64,000 nucleotides of DNA from Saprospiraceae bacterium (GTDB lineage: Bacteria; Bacteroidota; Bacteroidia; Chitinophagales; Saprospiraceae): positions 1 through 64,000 of the forward strand of contig JAHBTW010000010.1 of the NCBI GenBank assembly GCA_019638385.1. The letters run 5' to 3'. A program made the translations under genes and the position numbers. Of the stretch, positions 20,601 to 31,103 are shown piece by piece. The notes beneath the pieces are model-generated. The model did not search any database. It worked only from the letters and a program-made list of their open reading frames with translations, and had not been told where the DNA came from. Position 1 is the stretch's first letter, and every line of letters starts with the position of its first letter.

Positions 20601-23600
20601 AACGGCGGCACTTATCAAAGCAGCAATGTACTGACAGGCGCTTTGGCAAGCAACAACGTATATGTGCGCGATGCCAACCAGTGCGTACTCGGCCCCTTGC
20701 CGGTCAATATCGGCCTCTCGCCGGCCAATTTCACCCTCGATGCCACGGCTGTTTTGATTGCGCCCCGCACGGCCAACTGCTCCGATCCCGGCGATCCCGA
20801 CTTCGGGCGCGGCGCGGTATCGGTGAGCATCAGCGGAGGCACAGCACCGTATGAAGTGAAAATCATTCCGGCCAACCAAAACTGCCAGGATCATTACAAC
20901 ACCGTCACGCCCACCAACAATACCACCCTGAATTTCACTGCATTGGAAGCCGGCGACTACATCGTGTGCATTCGCGATGCCGGCGGCTGCATTGCCAATC
21001 GCAACATCAATGTACCCCTCTTGCCTGCATTGAACATCAGCGTAACCGGCGTCACCAACACCGCCTGTTTGGAAGATGACCTCAACGGTTCCATCACTTT
21101 TACGGCCTCCGGCGGTACGCCACCCTACACCGTGACGCTGAACAACGCCGATCCGCAAACCGGCAATGCTTCCAGCACGTTCAGTTATACGGGGCTGGCG
21201 CCGGGTATTTATCTGCTCACGCTTACCGATCAGAGAGGTTGCACCTATTCTACTACCCGACAGGTAGCGGCCCTGAGCGGGCTGAGTGCCACTGTATCGC
21301 AAACCAACATCTCGCCCTGTTCGTACTCCGACAACGGCGTCATTCAGATCACGCCTTTCGGCGGAATCGCGCCCTACACCGTCACCTGGCTGTGGGACAA
21401 TACGGCTGCCAACAATGTAGCCAACAACCAAATGGTACAGCGCACGGGCTTGCCCATCGGGTCTTATTCGGTGCGCATCGCCGATGCGAGCGGCTGTATT
21501 ATTCAACGCGATTTCGGGCTTACCGGGCCGGTACAAATATCGGCCGTGCTGATTCCGCAAAATGCATTGTGCTCTACGGTGGCCGACGGCACTTTGACGG
21601 TCAACGCCTTGGGCGGCACCGGCGCGCTGAGCTACTCCATCGGCGGGGCATTTCAGTCCAATAATGTATTCACCGGCTTAGCCAACGGCAGCTACACCCT
21701 TACGATACGCGATGCCAATATGTGTACGGCCATCTATCCTTTCAACATAGGTGTCAATCGGATAGTGACCGCCAATGCCACGCCTACCGATCCGGCTTGT
21801 TTTGAAACGCTCACCGGCTCCATCGCGATTGCCGCTGTGGGCGGGCAACAGCCTTACACTTATTCACTTAATGGTATAGCAGGTCCGTTTCTACCGGCCC
21901 TTACCGGGTTAGGTGCAGGCGTCTATAATGTATTAGTGAGCGATGCAGACGGCTGCCGGGTACCTGTCAATAATGTGCCGTTGGTAGATCCGCCCCTGCT
22001 CACCGTCTCTGCCGTAGTGACCCAGGATGCGAGCTGCGCCGCCAATCAGGGCAACTTGCAGGCTACAGCCAACGGAGGCACGCTCAATTACAGCTTTGAG
22101 TGGGACGGCAACCCCGCGCTCAACTCCGCCACCTACAACAATGCCCTGCCCGGCCTGCACACCGTGGTTGTCACCGATGCGCAAGGCTGTACGGCAACTG
22201 CTTCGGCAACCATTGCCAACATACCGCCCATTTTCCTCAACCTGGCCGGCACGACGCCGGAGTATTGCGACCGCGACGACGGCACGGCTACGGTGCAGGT
22301 GCAGGGTGGCCAAGGCCCGTTCACCTATACCTGGAGCCACAACGCGGGCCTCAACAGCCCGACGGCTACGGGGCTGAGCTCAGGGAGTTATACGGCTACC
22401 GTGACGGACATAAACGGTTGTACGGCAGTGCGTTCTGCTACGGTAACCTTCACCACCGCTGTGACCGTAGAAATTACGGAAGTCAAAAACAGCCTTTGCG
22501 AACAGGGCAACGGCCGAATCATCGTAGCTGCCTCCGCAGCGCCGGGGCCGTTCACCTATCTGTGGAGCCACAATGCGGCGCTCAACAGTCCCGTGGCTGA
22601 CAGCCTCCATTCGGGTACTTACTTCGTCACCGTCACCGACGGAAATGACTGTAGCACTACGGTATCGGCGGAAGTGTTGTTTTTCCCCAGCCCCACTGCT
22701 ACCTGGACGGTTTCGCCTGCTGCTTGCCAGGGCAATACCGGTTCCATTCAGGTGGCCATTCAGGGCGGCACGCCTCCGTTCAATTACACCTGGAGTCACA
22801 ATGCCGGTCTCAATTCCAACATTGCCTCCGACCTCGTCACCGGCACTTACGGCTTCACTGTTACAGACTTTTATGATTGCACGTTCTCTTTTTCTGCTTT
22901 TGTGTGGGAACTTCCGCCGCCTTCAGCGAATGTAACCCCGACTACTGCTACCTGTTCCTTGCCGAACGGCAGCGCGATGGCTTCGGCTTTTGCCGGTACC
23001 GCGCCATACAGTTATACCTGGAGCAACGGCGCGCCCAATGCACCCATCGCCCAGAATCTTGCGGCGGGCAACTATACGCTCACGGTTACTGATTTTTTTG
23101 GTTGTCAGGGTGTTCAAAACTTTACCATCGGCAACATAGCCGGCCCCTCGGCGCTGGATATTGATTTTCAGCATAGTATCTGTCAGGGTTCCAATGGTTT
23201 TATCAATATATCGCCGGTGGGCGGTACGGCGCCTTTCCAATACGCCTGGAGCCATAATGTATTTTTAACCGGCTCTTCTGCTACCGGGCTTGCTGCCGGC
23301 AACTACTCCTTCACAGTGACCGACGCCACGGGCTGCATTACCACCGGCCAACAAACCATTCTCAGCCAACCTTCGCCCGTCATCCAGACGCTCCAACAGG
23401 TGAACAGCCTGTGCGTGAACGGCGCAGGCCTCATTGAGATAGCCGCAACGGGAACCGGGCCGTTTACTTACACCTGGACCAACGGCGTATCCAACGGGCC
23501 GCTGGCTCAGAATCTCAATGCCGGCAATTACACCGTTACCGTCACCGACAGCAACGGGTGTAATAGCACCCGCAATTTTACCATCTCACTGCAACCCGCG

Positions 23601-26600
23601 CCCGGTATTCAGTTGCTCCAACAAACCAATGATATATGCGGACAGGGATTGGGACTGCTGCGCGTGCGCAATCTCGGCGGCGCGTTGCCGGTGTCGTACG
23701 CCTGGAGTCATAATGCCAATCTCAACGCCGACCTCGCTGCCGGCCTCACCGCCGGCAGCTATACCGTTACCATCACAGACGCCAACGGCTGTCAGGTATC
23801 GGCCACTTACACCATTACAGAGACGCCGGGGCCGCAGGTTCAGGTACTGAATACCGCAACGGCCTTCTGCGGCAACCCTGTCGGTTCGGTCAGCGTACAG
23901 GCTACCGGCGGTACAGGCGTTTACACCTATACCTGGAGCCACGCCGCCGGTCTTAACAGCAATTTTGCACAAAACCTCCTGCCGGGCGCCTATTCCGTCA
24001 CCGTAACGGATGCCAACAACTGCACGGCTTCTGTGCAAGCGGTCGTGGACGGCACTACGCCTCCCGTCATTGTATTACAAAGCATACAGGACAACCCTTG
24101 TCTTTTTCAGGATGCGAGCATGACGGTCAGTGTTACCGGCGTTGCGCCGCCGTTCAATTACGCCTGGAGCCACAATGCGGGGCTTAACAGTGCGACGGCA
24201 ACCGGCTTAGGCACAGGAACTTACTCCGTGACGGCCACCGACGCCAACGGATGCTCCGTAGCGCTCAGCGCATTGGTCACCGATAATCGCGGGCCGGAAC
24301 TGGCCGTGGTCAACGTCAACTCCAGCACATGCGGGTTTGCCGACGGCAGCGCCTCCGTGAGCGCTACGCTCGGACAAACGCCTTACACTTTTTCCTGGAA
24401 TCACAACCCCGCGCTCAACAACACCGTAGCAACGGGATTGGCCGCAGGCAGCTACTCCGTCACCGTTACGGATGTCAACGGCTGTACGGCCACGGTAAAC
24501 CTGACCGTTTCCGACTCGCAAGGGCCGCAGGCGGTTATGCAGCCGGCTACACCTGCTATTTGCACGCCCGATAACGGCTCAATCAGCGTAACGGCAAGCG
24601 GTGGGTTGGCGCCCTACAATTATGCATGGAGCCACAACCCCGCACTCAACGCGGCCAATGCAACCGGTTTGAGTCCGGGGGCTTATTCCGTCACCGTAAC
24701 GGATGCCAATAACTGCGTGGCCGTTGCTTCGGGCATGGTCGGTTTTGTAGCCCCGCCCACTACGACTGCCACGGCCACCGATGCTTTGTGCGTGCAAAAT
24801 ACCGGCGCCGTAAGCGTCAGTGTAGCAGGCGGTACAGGTCCTTTTTCCATCGTATGGAATGCGCCCGGCATGAGCGGGTTTTCGCCGGCGCCGGTATTCC
24901 CCGGCAACTACTCGGCTACGGTAACGGATGCCAACGGCTGTACGGCTGCGGTCAACGTCACGGTCAATTTTATACCCGGCCCGGACGTCGTTTTGGTTGA
25001 ACAACAAAATGCTTCCTGCGGGCAGGCCGACGGATTTCTGGACGTGGGCGCCATCGGCGGGCAGGCGCCTTATTTTTATCAATGGAGTCATAATCCAAAC
25101 CTCAATACCTTTTTAGCGAACGGACTCAGTGCAGGTGTTTATACCGTCACTGTGACCGATGCCAACAACTGTACCGCCACTTTGACGGCGACTTTGACCG
25201 ATCAGGCGGGGCCTGATCTTGTGCTGGAAACCGTCAACAGCGCTTGCGCGCAAAATTCCGGCAGCGCTGCGGTGACGGCTACCGGCGGCGCGCTGCCTTA
25301 CTCCTATACATGGAGCCACAATGCAGCGCTCAACAGCCCCAACGCAACCGATCTTGCTCCGGGCGCCTACTCCGTCACCCTCACCGACGCCAATGGATGC
25401 AGCAGTACCGCATCGGGTGAAGTAATGGACGACGGCGGGGTTTCTGCCACCGTGGCTTCCTTTACCAATGCCGTATGTACCGACGGCTCCGGCAGCATCA
25501 GTTTGAGCATTGCCGGCGGGCAAGGCCCCTACGCTTTTGCCTGGAGCCACGATGTCGCGCTTAATATTCCCAATGCAACGGGATTGAGCGCCGGAAACTA
25601 TTCCGTCACCGTCAGTGATTCCAACGGCTGCTTAGATGTCGTTTCGCAAGTTATTCAATTTACGGGCGGGCCGGTACTCGCTTTGCAATCGCTTGTTGAC
25701 GCACAATGCCAGGATGGAACCGGTTCGCTGAACTTCTCCGCCAACGGAGGCACAGCGCCCTTTACATATCAGTGGTCGCACGACCCCGGCCTCAACGCAG
25801 CGTCGGCTACAGGACTGAGTGCAGGAACTTACAACCTCACCGTTTCCGACGCCAACGGGTGCAGCGCCACTCAGCAGGCACAGGTTCAGTTCGTTGCCGG
25901 GCCGCAGGCTACACTTGAAGCGCAGACTGATGCGTATTGCGACAATGCGGACGGTAGCGTGAGCATTAGCGTCAGCGCGGGAATGGCGCCGTTTTTTTAC
26001 CAATGGAGCCATAATGCCGCACTCAATGCGCCCGTTGCCACGGGATTGGAGGCAGGCAATTATTCGGTGACCGTGACCGATGTCAACGGATGTACGGCAC
26101 AAGTTTCCGCTGAAGTACAAGATATTCCGGGTTTTGTGATGGGCGATCCGATTGTGCAGGATGCCGCCTGCGGCAGCGATGACGGTCAAATAACGCTCGC
26201 TCCCATCGGCGGTCAGGCGCCCTTCCAATATCAATGGAGCCACGATGCCGGCCTCAACGGCCCGGTAGCCAATAACCTTCCCACAGGAATTTACACCATT
26301 GAGATAGCGGATGCCGCAGGCTGTACACAGACACTGACGGTGGCGGTACAAAACACCGACGGGCCGCAGGCGACTGTGGAGTCGGCACAAAATCCGAGCT
26401 GCGGCAATGACAACGGTTCGATCAGCATCGCTGTCAGCAGCGGACAGGCGCCTTATGAGTTCCTGTGGAGCAACGGTTTTACGGGGCAGTCGGCTTCCGA
26501 CCTGGCGGCAGGCATTTACACCATCAGCGTTACCGATGCCGATGGATGTCAGGGCGTTGTATCAGTTACGCTTGCTCCGGGCGAAGCGCCTGCACTGCAA

Positions 26601-29600
26601 TCTGAAAGTGTTGTAAACAGCGATTGCATCACGCCCACCGGCAGCATTCAACTCGCTGCTTCCGGCGGCGCGCAGCCTTACAGTTATACCTGGAGCCATG
26701 ATGCCGGCCTCGACAGCCCTACTGCTACCGGACTGGCGGCAGGCACTTATTCGGCCACCCTCACCGATGTCAACGGGTGTACGGCTACTGTGGAATCAGA
26801 GGTGGAGCAAAACTCCGACCTCTCTCTGGCGCTCGCCGATACCCAAAACGCACAGTGCGCTTCGCCCAACGGAAGCGCCACCGTGGCCGCGAACGGCGGA
26901 CAGGCGCCTTTCAACTACGCCTGGCAGCACGATACCGGATTGAACGATGCCACTGCTTCGGGGTTGGTACCCGGCACTTATTCGGTTACCGCTACCGACG
27001 CCGCAGGATGTGCGGCTGAATTGGAACTCATTGTCGGCTCGGAGAATGTGCCCCTTGATCTCGCTATCCAAGACAACACGCCCGCTGCCTGCAACGTGCC
27101 TAACGGATCAGTCACGATCGGCGCCAATAGCGGCACAGCGCCTTTCACCTTCGTCTGGAGCCACGATGCCGGGCTTACCGCGGCTACGGCCGACGGCCTT
27201 GCACCTGGCAGTTACGCCGCTACCGCTACGGATGTCAACGGTTGTACCGGCGCTATCAGCATGCAAATAGAGCAAACCGCCCCGCCCACGCTCGCCGTAC
27301 AGGAAACGACCGATGCCGATTGCGGATTGGCAACCGGCAGTATTGAGTTGACGGCTTCCGGCGGCGCTACACCTTATATATATGTATGGAGTCACAATGC
27401 CGGGCTGAGCGGCAACCTCGCGGCCGATCTCGTCGCAGGAAGCTACGCGGCTACGGTGACCGATGCCAACGGATGTTCGGCTACGACCGTAGCTTCGATT
27501 TCTGATACCGGCGCTCCGAATATCAGCATTGAAACAAGCTCGACTTATTGCGGTCAGGCGGCGGGTTCGGCCACTGTGCCCGAAGCCGGGAATTATACCT
27601 ACTCGTGGGTCAATGCAGCACAACCGGGTATTATCATCTCTACTGATGCTACTGCGGGCGGTCTTATTGCAGGCAATTACAGCGTCACCGTGACCGATGA
27701 AAACGGGTGTATCGCGATTCAGAGCGCAGTAATTGATGAATTGCCCGATATGGTCGTCAGCGCTTCGGCATCGGCAGCGAGCTGTTTCGGCATCGCTGAT
27801 GGCATGGCGAATGCGACGGTGAGCAGCGGCGGAACAGAACCTTTCAACTTTCAGTGGAGCAATGGAAATGCCGGTGAGAGCATTGACGGATTGAGCGCAG
27901 GCACTTACACAGTGACCGTTACGGATGCCAATGGATGCGAGGCGGTTTTGAGCGCCAATGTGGCTCAACCGGCAGCATTTGAGTTGAACCCAGTCGCCGT
28001 TGTTGCGCCCTTGTGCGGCGCTTCCGACAATGGCAGCATTGCTGTTGTTGCGAGCGGCGGTACCGGCCCGTTCAATTATTTGTGGGCCTCCGGGCAAACG
28101 AGCGCCTCCATCAGCGGACTCGGCGCCGGCACTTATACCCTCACCGTGACCGATGCCAACGGCTGTGAAGCTATTTTTGAAACCCAATTAGATGCAAGCG
28201 GCGATCTGGATTTCAGTATTGAGGTCGTCTCTCCGAATTGTTTTGGTCAAAATACCGGGCAGGCTACGGCCGTCGTTTCGGGTGCGGGGCCGTTTGTGTA
28301 TCAATGGAATACGCCCGGAAATCCCGGTGGCAGCAGCGTCGGCAGTTTAGCGCCGGGTGACTACAGCCTCACCGTGAGCGATGCCGGCGGATGTGTTTCT
28401 GTGCAAACGTTTAACATAGCGCAACCGCAAGCCATTGATTTGCAGGCCGATGCCACGCCTTCCTGTCTCAACGAACTCAACGGGACGGCCACGGCGACCG
28501 CTTCCGGCGGAACGGGCGGTTTCACCTACCTGTGGAGCAACAACCAACAGGGGCCGATCATCGGCGGGTTATTGCCGGGACTGATCTCCGTCACCGCCAC
28601 CGATGCCAACGGCTGCACGGCGGTGGAAACGCTCTTTATTGAAGGCGTTCCTTTCCCGCAAATAGAGATTGTAGAAATTGAGCAACCCGATTGCGGAGGG
28701 CAGAGCACAGGCGCCGCCACGGTAGTGGCCATCGGCGGCACGGGCCTCGTTCTTTTCAACTGGAATGACCCGCTCGCGCAAACGGGAGCGCAGGCCACCG
28801 GATTACAACCCGGTTCTTATTCCGTTTTGGCTACCGACGAAAACGGCTGCGCTTCTACGGAAACGGTTGTTATTGATCCGCCGGCCGGGCTGAATGCCAA
28901 TATCACAGAACTGATCCGGCCTTCCTGTTTCGGCAATGCGGACGGTTCGGCCACCGTGAGCGTTGTGAGCGGATCGGGTAATTTTACCTACCTGTGGGAT
29001 GACCCCGCCGCACAAACAACCGCTACGGCAATCGGATTGGCCGCAGGAAACTACGCCGTTACGGTAACCGATATTGACAACGCGTGCAGCACCGTGCTGA
29101 CCGTACCCGTTGCCGATCCGCCGCTCCTGGCACTGCAACTCGTGACCGCCAACGCAACACTTTGCAACGGACAGAGCAACGGTTCGGCTACTGTGAGCGC
29201 TGCCGGCGGCACAGGCACGCTCAGCTATCTGTGGAACGACCCCGCCGCACAAACAACGGCCACCGCTATCGGTTTGGCTGCGGGCGCCTACGAGGTTGTT
29301 GTCACCGATGCCAATGGATGTACCGATGCAATCAATGTACAAATTGACGAAGCGCCGCTGCTGAATGCTCAAATTGATGATTTCGCCGCGCCGCTGTGTT
29401 TTGGTCAAAATACAGGCACGGCTACTGTGTCGGCCTCCGGCGGTACGGGTATTTATACCTACCAATGGAATGACCCGACCTTGCAAACAACTGCCACTGC
29501 GGGCAACCTTCCTTCCGGCAGCTACGCCGTTACGGTGAGAGATGCCAACAATTGCAGTACAACTGCGAATGTGACGATTCCTGGAGCGCCGCAAATTATC

Positions 29601-31052
29601 ATCAACACGCTGGATGAGAACGATCCGGCTTGTGCAGGCGAAAGCAACGGCAGCATCGGCATCAGTGCAACCGGCGGAACCGGAGCACTCAGCTACCTGT
29701 GGAGCAGCGGGCAAACCGACCCCGACGTTGCAGGCTTAGGCGCCGGCAGTTATACCGTGTCGGTGACCGACCAAAATAACTGCGTCGAGATCCGTACTTT
29801 CATTCTTGACGATCCGGATGCCATCACATTGGCCGGTTCAACGCTCGAAGAAGCTACCTGTTTCAGCTCGGAGGACGGCAGTATTTCGGTGATCATTCAA
29901 GGCGGCGCGGGCAATTTCACTTATTTGTGGGACGACCCGGCCGGGCAAACCGACGCCACGGCAACCGGTCTTCTGCCCGGCGCTTATACGGTAACGGCTA
30001 CCGACGGCAATGGATGTACGTTCAGCACCGGGTTCAATCTCGGCTCTGAAGGCGCACAAATTTTCCTGAATGCGGCGGTCACCGGCACTTCCTGTCAGGG
30101 GGCAAGCAATGCCGCTATTACGGTCAGCGCAAGCGGCGGCGCAGGAGGCTTTAGCTTCGTATGGGCCGGCGGACAAACCGGTAATGCGCTGTCGGGCTTA
30201 GGCGCGGGGCAGTACAGCGTGACCGCTACGGATGCGCAGGGCTGTACCGAAACGACAGAAGTAACCGTTCTCAACGGCGAACCTTTCACCGTTGACCTCG
30301 GCGCGAGCGATACGATATTGTGTGAGGGCGAGGTGCTTTTCGTTGATTTTACCAACACCGATTATGCGGTACAGTGGACGAGTCTCGCCGGGTTCAGCAG
30401 TCAGGACCCGCTCACTGCAATCGAACTCAGCGGCAGCTACTATCTCCAACTCACCAATGCACAAGGCTGTGTGGCCCGCGACACCATCAACGTGACGGTA
30501 CTCGCAGAGCCGTTGCAGGCCCTGTTTATCATTGCAACCGATGTAGTGGTGGGAGAAGAGGTAGCCGCAGTGGAGGTATCGTGGCCTGTTCCGCAGCAGG
30601 TGGAGTGGTTCTTTCCGACCGATAGCGTAGAACTCGTTCGGCAGGAAGGAGACGTGTTCTTCTTCCGGTTCCTCCATCCGGGCACCGTGCGGCTGGGCAT
30701 GAAAGGCGGTATCGGCGACTGTGAAGACTGGGTTTACAAAATCATCACCGTACACTCCGACAGCACGACCATACCCGGATTGAACCCGGACCAACCGGAC
30801 ATTCTGTCCTTCACGATTGCACCCAACCCCAACAGCGGGGTATTCTCTGTGCAGGTGGAATTATCGGTACAGCGGGATATTGTTCTGAGCATTTACGACG
30901 CCAACGGCTCTATACAGGATCGCCGTATCGGACGCGGGCAGAGCAGTTACGATGAGAATTACAGTCTGGCATTGCTGCCGGGAACGTATTTCATCATACT
31001 GCAAACGCCGAAACAACGGAGGACATTCGCGTTTTTGGTGGTGACGCCGTAG
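17619..31052 (+). CDS. Giant SprB-repeat adhesin with T9SS type A sorting domain
   Basis: 4477 aa from the ATG at 17619, which begins MRSQHILLLIFCLTLTGMKS and gives a normal signal peptide ending FAQ. An ATG 36 nt upstream lies in repeat DNA and would add 12 residues before the signal peptide. After an N-terminal domain of about 330 residues come about 47 SprB-type repeats of roughly 80-90 residues, counted by the motif VTDANGC or its variants. Each has GG-APYxYxWS, then LxAGxYxVTVTDxxGC. An Ig-like region precedes a type A sorting domain (FTIAPNPNSGVFSVQVEL, ending FAFLVVTP). SprB repeats occur in gliding-motility and attachment adhesins such as Flavobacterium SprB; the protein is exported by T9SS and held on the cell surface. 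Last gene of the operon. Confidence 0.93.
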   Translation: MRSQHILLLIFCLTLTGMKSSFAQSNNFHVQVEYYGHWIDGDRIGDGTSLPDPTFRLWTNLHTGSQSGQSNGSFGTNYYWLHLPNTNCYDCYYNSPITLINTNVNVPAANLNLSDGFFFNLRLECHENDDGNNETVGGSDDWVQTADHNRRIQINPDLNYPVVQEYEFATNGDPSVYRVRIRIRVNRLDAFAPTLRYANTAGVSQNLFCSGDPMRIYADYNQNFSGGVFEWQGSNDNGANWYWIASTAQNFINWNANNPMSLIRCRLTRPCPTSVYGSSALNCVGTSYFFGIPFPDINVNAGSGGTSDGWISTQGVPITVGPPPPDLNAINTTITNTCQGSNNGAIQVNIGSINPGFVYSLTLERSNGQVVSPGGNYTAPNGATSINHQFTGLQPDTYTVKVTIRVGTIDCTTAKGGLTVIANPLPVVSAIGTAGACFGQNGSVTIFINQHSIANTIQGFQLYDNSEFNLLQQFYTTNTSSFTFNGVSPGTYKARAINGNNCTSAFFTVVVPNPPSAVTAGIGTDNFGGTGNQIQCNGSNGEIRVTPSGGTPNYNIAVSGGGGQNGVGSGVTATFLRTAGTYSITVTDANNCTYNPPNVTLNQPPALSVNVNTTPTGVCVSNGTATFNGQGGVGPYTYRLNFDGGFNSNNNFSNLGAGDYTAFVRDVTGCERSVVFTISQLPALQVSASNVTPVVCFGENTGSVTLSGTGGKAPYTYAIENGSFGSNNVFGSLTAATYIFRIRDADFCEAQAQITVSTPDALLVASHVYEPGDCGSTIRPTVLTITGRAPGTPLEISTDNGGIWSALTEIAPENGNIRTRLNLSVGNYTIRVREVAGGCLSNDYPLNVPLGVLLGISQTGLTHETCAGDNDGSITVGLLGDVQPYTVRLFRINGTTPTEIANSGPINTASHTFSNLQPGNYAVWVSNPAGCGEGLPAGFMGTGPYSGPTLTINARPALAASPASTGPLINCYGNNGVITVNNTTGGQAPYEYRLNGGTYQSSNVLTGALASNNVYVRDANQCVLGPLPVNIGLSPANFTLDATAVLIAPRTANCSDPGDPDFGRGAVSVSISGGTAPYEVKIIPANQNCQDHYNTVTPTNNTTLNFTALEAGDYIVCIRDAGGCIANRNINVPLLPALNISVTGVTNTACLEDDLNGSITFTASGGTPPYTVTLNNADPQTGNASSTFSYTGLAPGIYLLTLTDQRGCTYSTTRQVAALSGLSATVSQTNISPCSYSDNGVIQITPFGGIAPYTVTWLWDNTAANNVANNQMVQRTGLPIGSYSVRIADASGCIIQRDFGLTGPVQISAVLIPQNALCSTVADGTLTVNALGGTGALSYSIGGAFQSNNVFTGLANGSYTLTIRDANMCTAIYPFNIGVNRIVTANATPTDPACFETLTGSIAIAAVGGQQPYTYSLNGIAGPFLPALTGLGAGVYNVLVSDADGCRVPVNNVPLVDPPLLTVSAVVTQDASCAANQGNLQATANGGTLNYSFEWDGNPALNSATYNNALPGLHTVVVTDAQGCTATASATIANIPPIFLNLAGTTPEYCDRDDGTATVQVQGGQGPFTYTWSHNAGLNSPTATGLSSGSYTATVTDINGCTAVRSATVTFTTAVTVEITEVKNSLCEQGNGRIIVAASAAPGPFTYLWSHNAALNSPVADSLHSGTYFVTVTDGNDCSTTVSAEVLFFPSPTATWTVSPAACQGNTGSIQVAIQGGTPPFNYTWSHNAGLNSNIASDLVTGTYGFTVTDFYDCTFSFSAFVWELPPPSANVTPTTATCSLPNGSAMASAFAGTAPYSYTWSNGAPNAPIAQNLAAGNYTLTVTDFFGCQGVQNFTIGNIAGPSALDIDFQHSICQGSNGFINISPVGGTAPFQYAWSHNVFLTGSSATGLAAGNYSFTVTDATGCITTGQQTILSQPSPVIQTLQQVNSLCVNGAGLIEIAATGTGPFTYTWTNGVSNGPLAQNLNAGNYTVTVTDSNGCNSTRNFTISLQPAPGIQLLQQTNDICGQGLGLLRVRNLGGALPVSYAWSHNANLNADLAAGLTAGSYTVTITDANGCQVSATYTITETPGPQVQVLNTATAFCGNPVGSVSVQATGGTGVYTYTWSHAAGLNSNFAQNLLPGAYSVTVTDANNCTASVQAVVDGTTPPVIVLQSIQDNPCLFQDASMTVSVTGVAPPFNYAWSHNAGLNSATATGLGTGTYSVTATDANGCSVALSALVTDNRGPELAVVNVNSSTCGFADGSASVSATLGQTPYTFSWNHNPALNNTVATGLAAGSYSVTVTDVNGCTATVNLTVSDSQGPQAVMQPATPAICTPDNGSISVTASGGLAPYNYAWSHNPALNAANATGLSPGAYSVTVTDANNCVAVASGMVGFVAPPTTTATATDALCVQNTGAVSVSVAGGTGPFSIVWNAPGMSGFSPAPVFPGNYSATVTDANGCTAAVNVTVNFIPGPDVVLVEQQNASCGQADGFLDVGAIGGQAPYFYQWSHNPNLNTFLANGLSAGVYTVTVTDANNCTATLTATLTDQAGPDLVLETVNSACAQNSGSAAVTATGGALPYSYTWSHNAALNSPNATDLAPGAYSVTLTDANGCSSTASGEVMDDGGVSATVASFTNAVCTDGSGSISLSIAGGQGPYAFAWSHDVALNIPNATGLSAGNYSVTVSDSNGCLDVVSQVIQFTGGPVLALQSLVDAQCQDGTGSLNFSANGGTAPFTYQWSHDPGLNAASATGLSAGTYNLTVSDANGCSATQQAQVQFVAGPQATLEAQTDAYCDNADGSVSISVSAGMAPFFYQWSHNAALNAPVATGLEAGNYSVTVTDVNGCTAQVSAEVQDIPGFVMGDPIVQDAACGSDDGQITLAPIGGQAPFQYQWSHDAGLNGPVANNLPTGIYTIEIADAAGCTQTLTVAVQNTDGPQATVESAQNPSCGNDNGSISIAVSSGQAPYEFLWSNGFTGQSASDLAAGIYTISVTDADGCQGVVSVTLAPGEAPALQSESVVNSDCITPTGSIQLAASGGAQPYSYTWSHDAGLDSPTATGLAAGTYSATLTDVNGCTATVESEVEQNSDLSLALADTQNAQCASPNGSATVAANGGQAPFNYAWQHDTGLNDATASGLVPGTYSVTATDAAGCAAELELIVGSENVPLDLAIQDNTPAACNVPNGSVTIGANSGTAPFTFVWSHDAGLTAATADGLAPGSYAATATDVNGCTGAISMQIEQTAPPTLAVQETTDADCGLATGSIELTASGGATPYIYVWSHNAGLSGNLAADLVAGSYAATVTDANGCSATTVASISDTGAPNISIETSSTYCGQAAGSATVPEAGNYTYSWVNAAQPGIIISTDATAGGLIAGNYSVTVTDENGCIAIQSAVIDELPDMVVSASASAASCFGIADGMANATVSSGGTEPFNFQWSNGNAGESIDGLSAGTYTVTVTDANGCEAVLSANVAQPAAFELNPVAVVAPLCGASDNGSIAVVASGGTGPFNYLWASGQTSASISGLGAGTYTLTVTDANGCEAIFETQLDASGDLDFSIEVVSPNCFGQNTGQATAVVSGAGPFVYQWNTPGNPGGSSVGSLAPGDYSLTVSDAGGCVSVQTFNIAQPQAIDLQADATPSCLNELNGTATATASGGTGGFTYLWSNNQQGPIIGGLLPGLISVTATDANGCTAVETLFIEGVPFPQIEIVEIEQPDCGGQSTGAATVVAIGGTGLVLFNWNDPLAQTGAQATGLQPGSYSVLATDENGCASTETVVIDPPAGLNANITELIRPSCFGNADGSATVSVVSGSGNFTYLWDDPAAQTTATAIGLAAGNYAVTVTDIDNACSTVLTVPVADPPLLALQLVTANATLCNGQSNGSATVSAAGGTGTLSYLWNDPAAQTTATAIGLAAGAYEVVVTDANGCTDAINVQIDEAPLLNAQIDDFAAPLCFGQNTGTATVSASGGTGIYTYQWNDPTLQTTATAGNLPSGSYAVTVRDANNCSTTANVTIPGAPQIIINTLDENDPACAGESNGSIGISATGGTGALSYLWSSGQTDPDVAGLGAGSYTVSVTDQNNCVEIRTFILDDPDAITLAGSTLEEATCFSSEDGSISVIIQGGAGNFTYLWDDPAGQTDATATGLLPGAYTVTATDGNGCTFSTGFNLGSEGAQIFLNAAVTGTSCQGASNAAITVSASGGAGGFSFVWAGGQTGNALSGLGAGQYSVTATDAQGCTETTEVTVLNGEPFTVDLGASDTILCEGEVLFVDFTNTDYAVQWTSLAGFSSQDPLTAIELSGSYYLQLTNAQGCVARDTINVTVLAEPLQALFIIATDVVVGEEVAAVEVSWPVPQQVEWFFPTDSVELVRQEGDVFFFRFLHPGTVRLGMKGGIGDCEDWVYKIITVHSDSTTIPGLNPDQPDILSFTIAPNPNSGVFSVQVELSVQRDIVLSIYDANGSIQDRRIGRGQSSYDENYSLALLPGTYFIILQTPKQRRTFAFLVVTP

Positions 31053-31073
31053 GAAATCTTCGGGCTTTTTTTT
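31044..31073 (+). terminator. Weak terminator candidate at the end of the SprB gene
   Basis: A short imperfect stem (GCC at 31046-31048 with GGC at 31063-31065, inner GAA/TTC) overlapping the stop codon, followed by eight T residues at 31066-31073. The T-run is good; the stem is poor. Confidence 0.35.
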
Positions 31074-31103
31074 CATCGGGTGAGATTGTATCTTGTGCGG
31101 GCA

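Noticed and set aside
20253..21560. Long minus-strand frames inside the SprB gene
   Set aside because: The SprB coding frame is continuous and repeat-structured; the antisense frames reflect its codon use.
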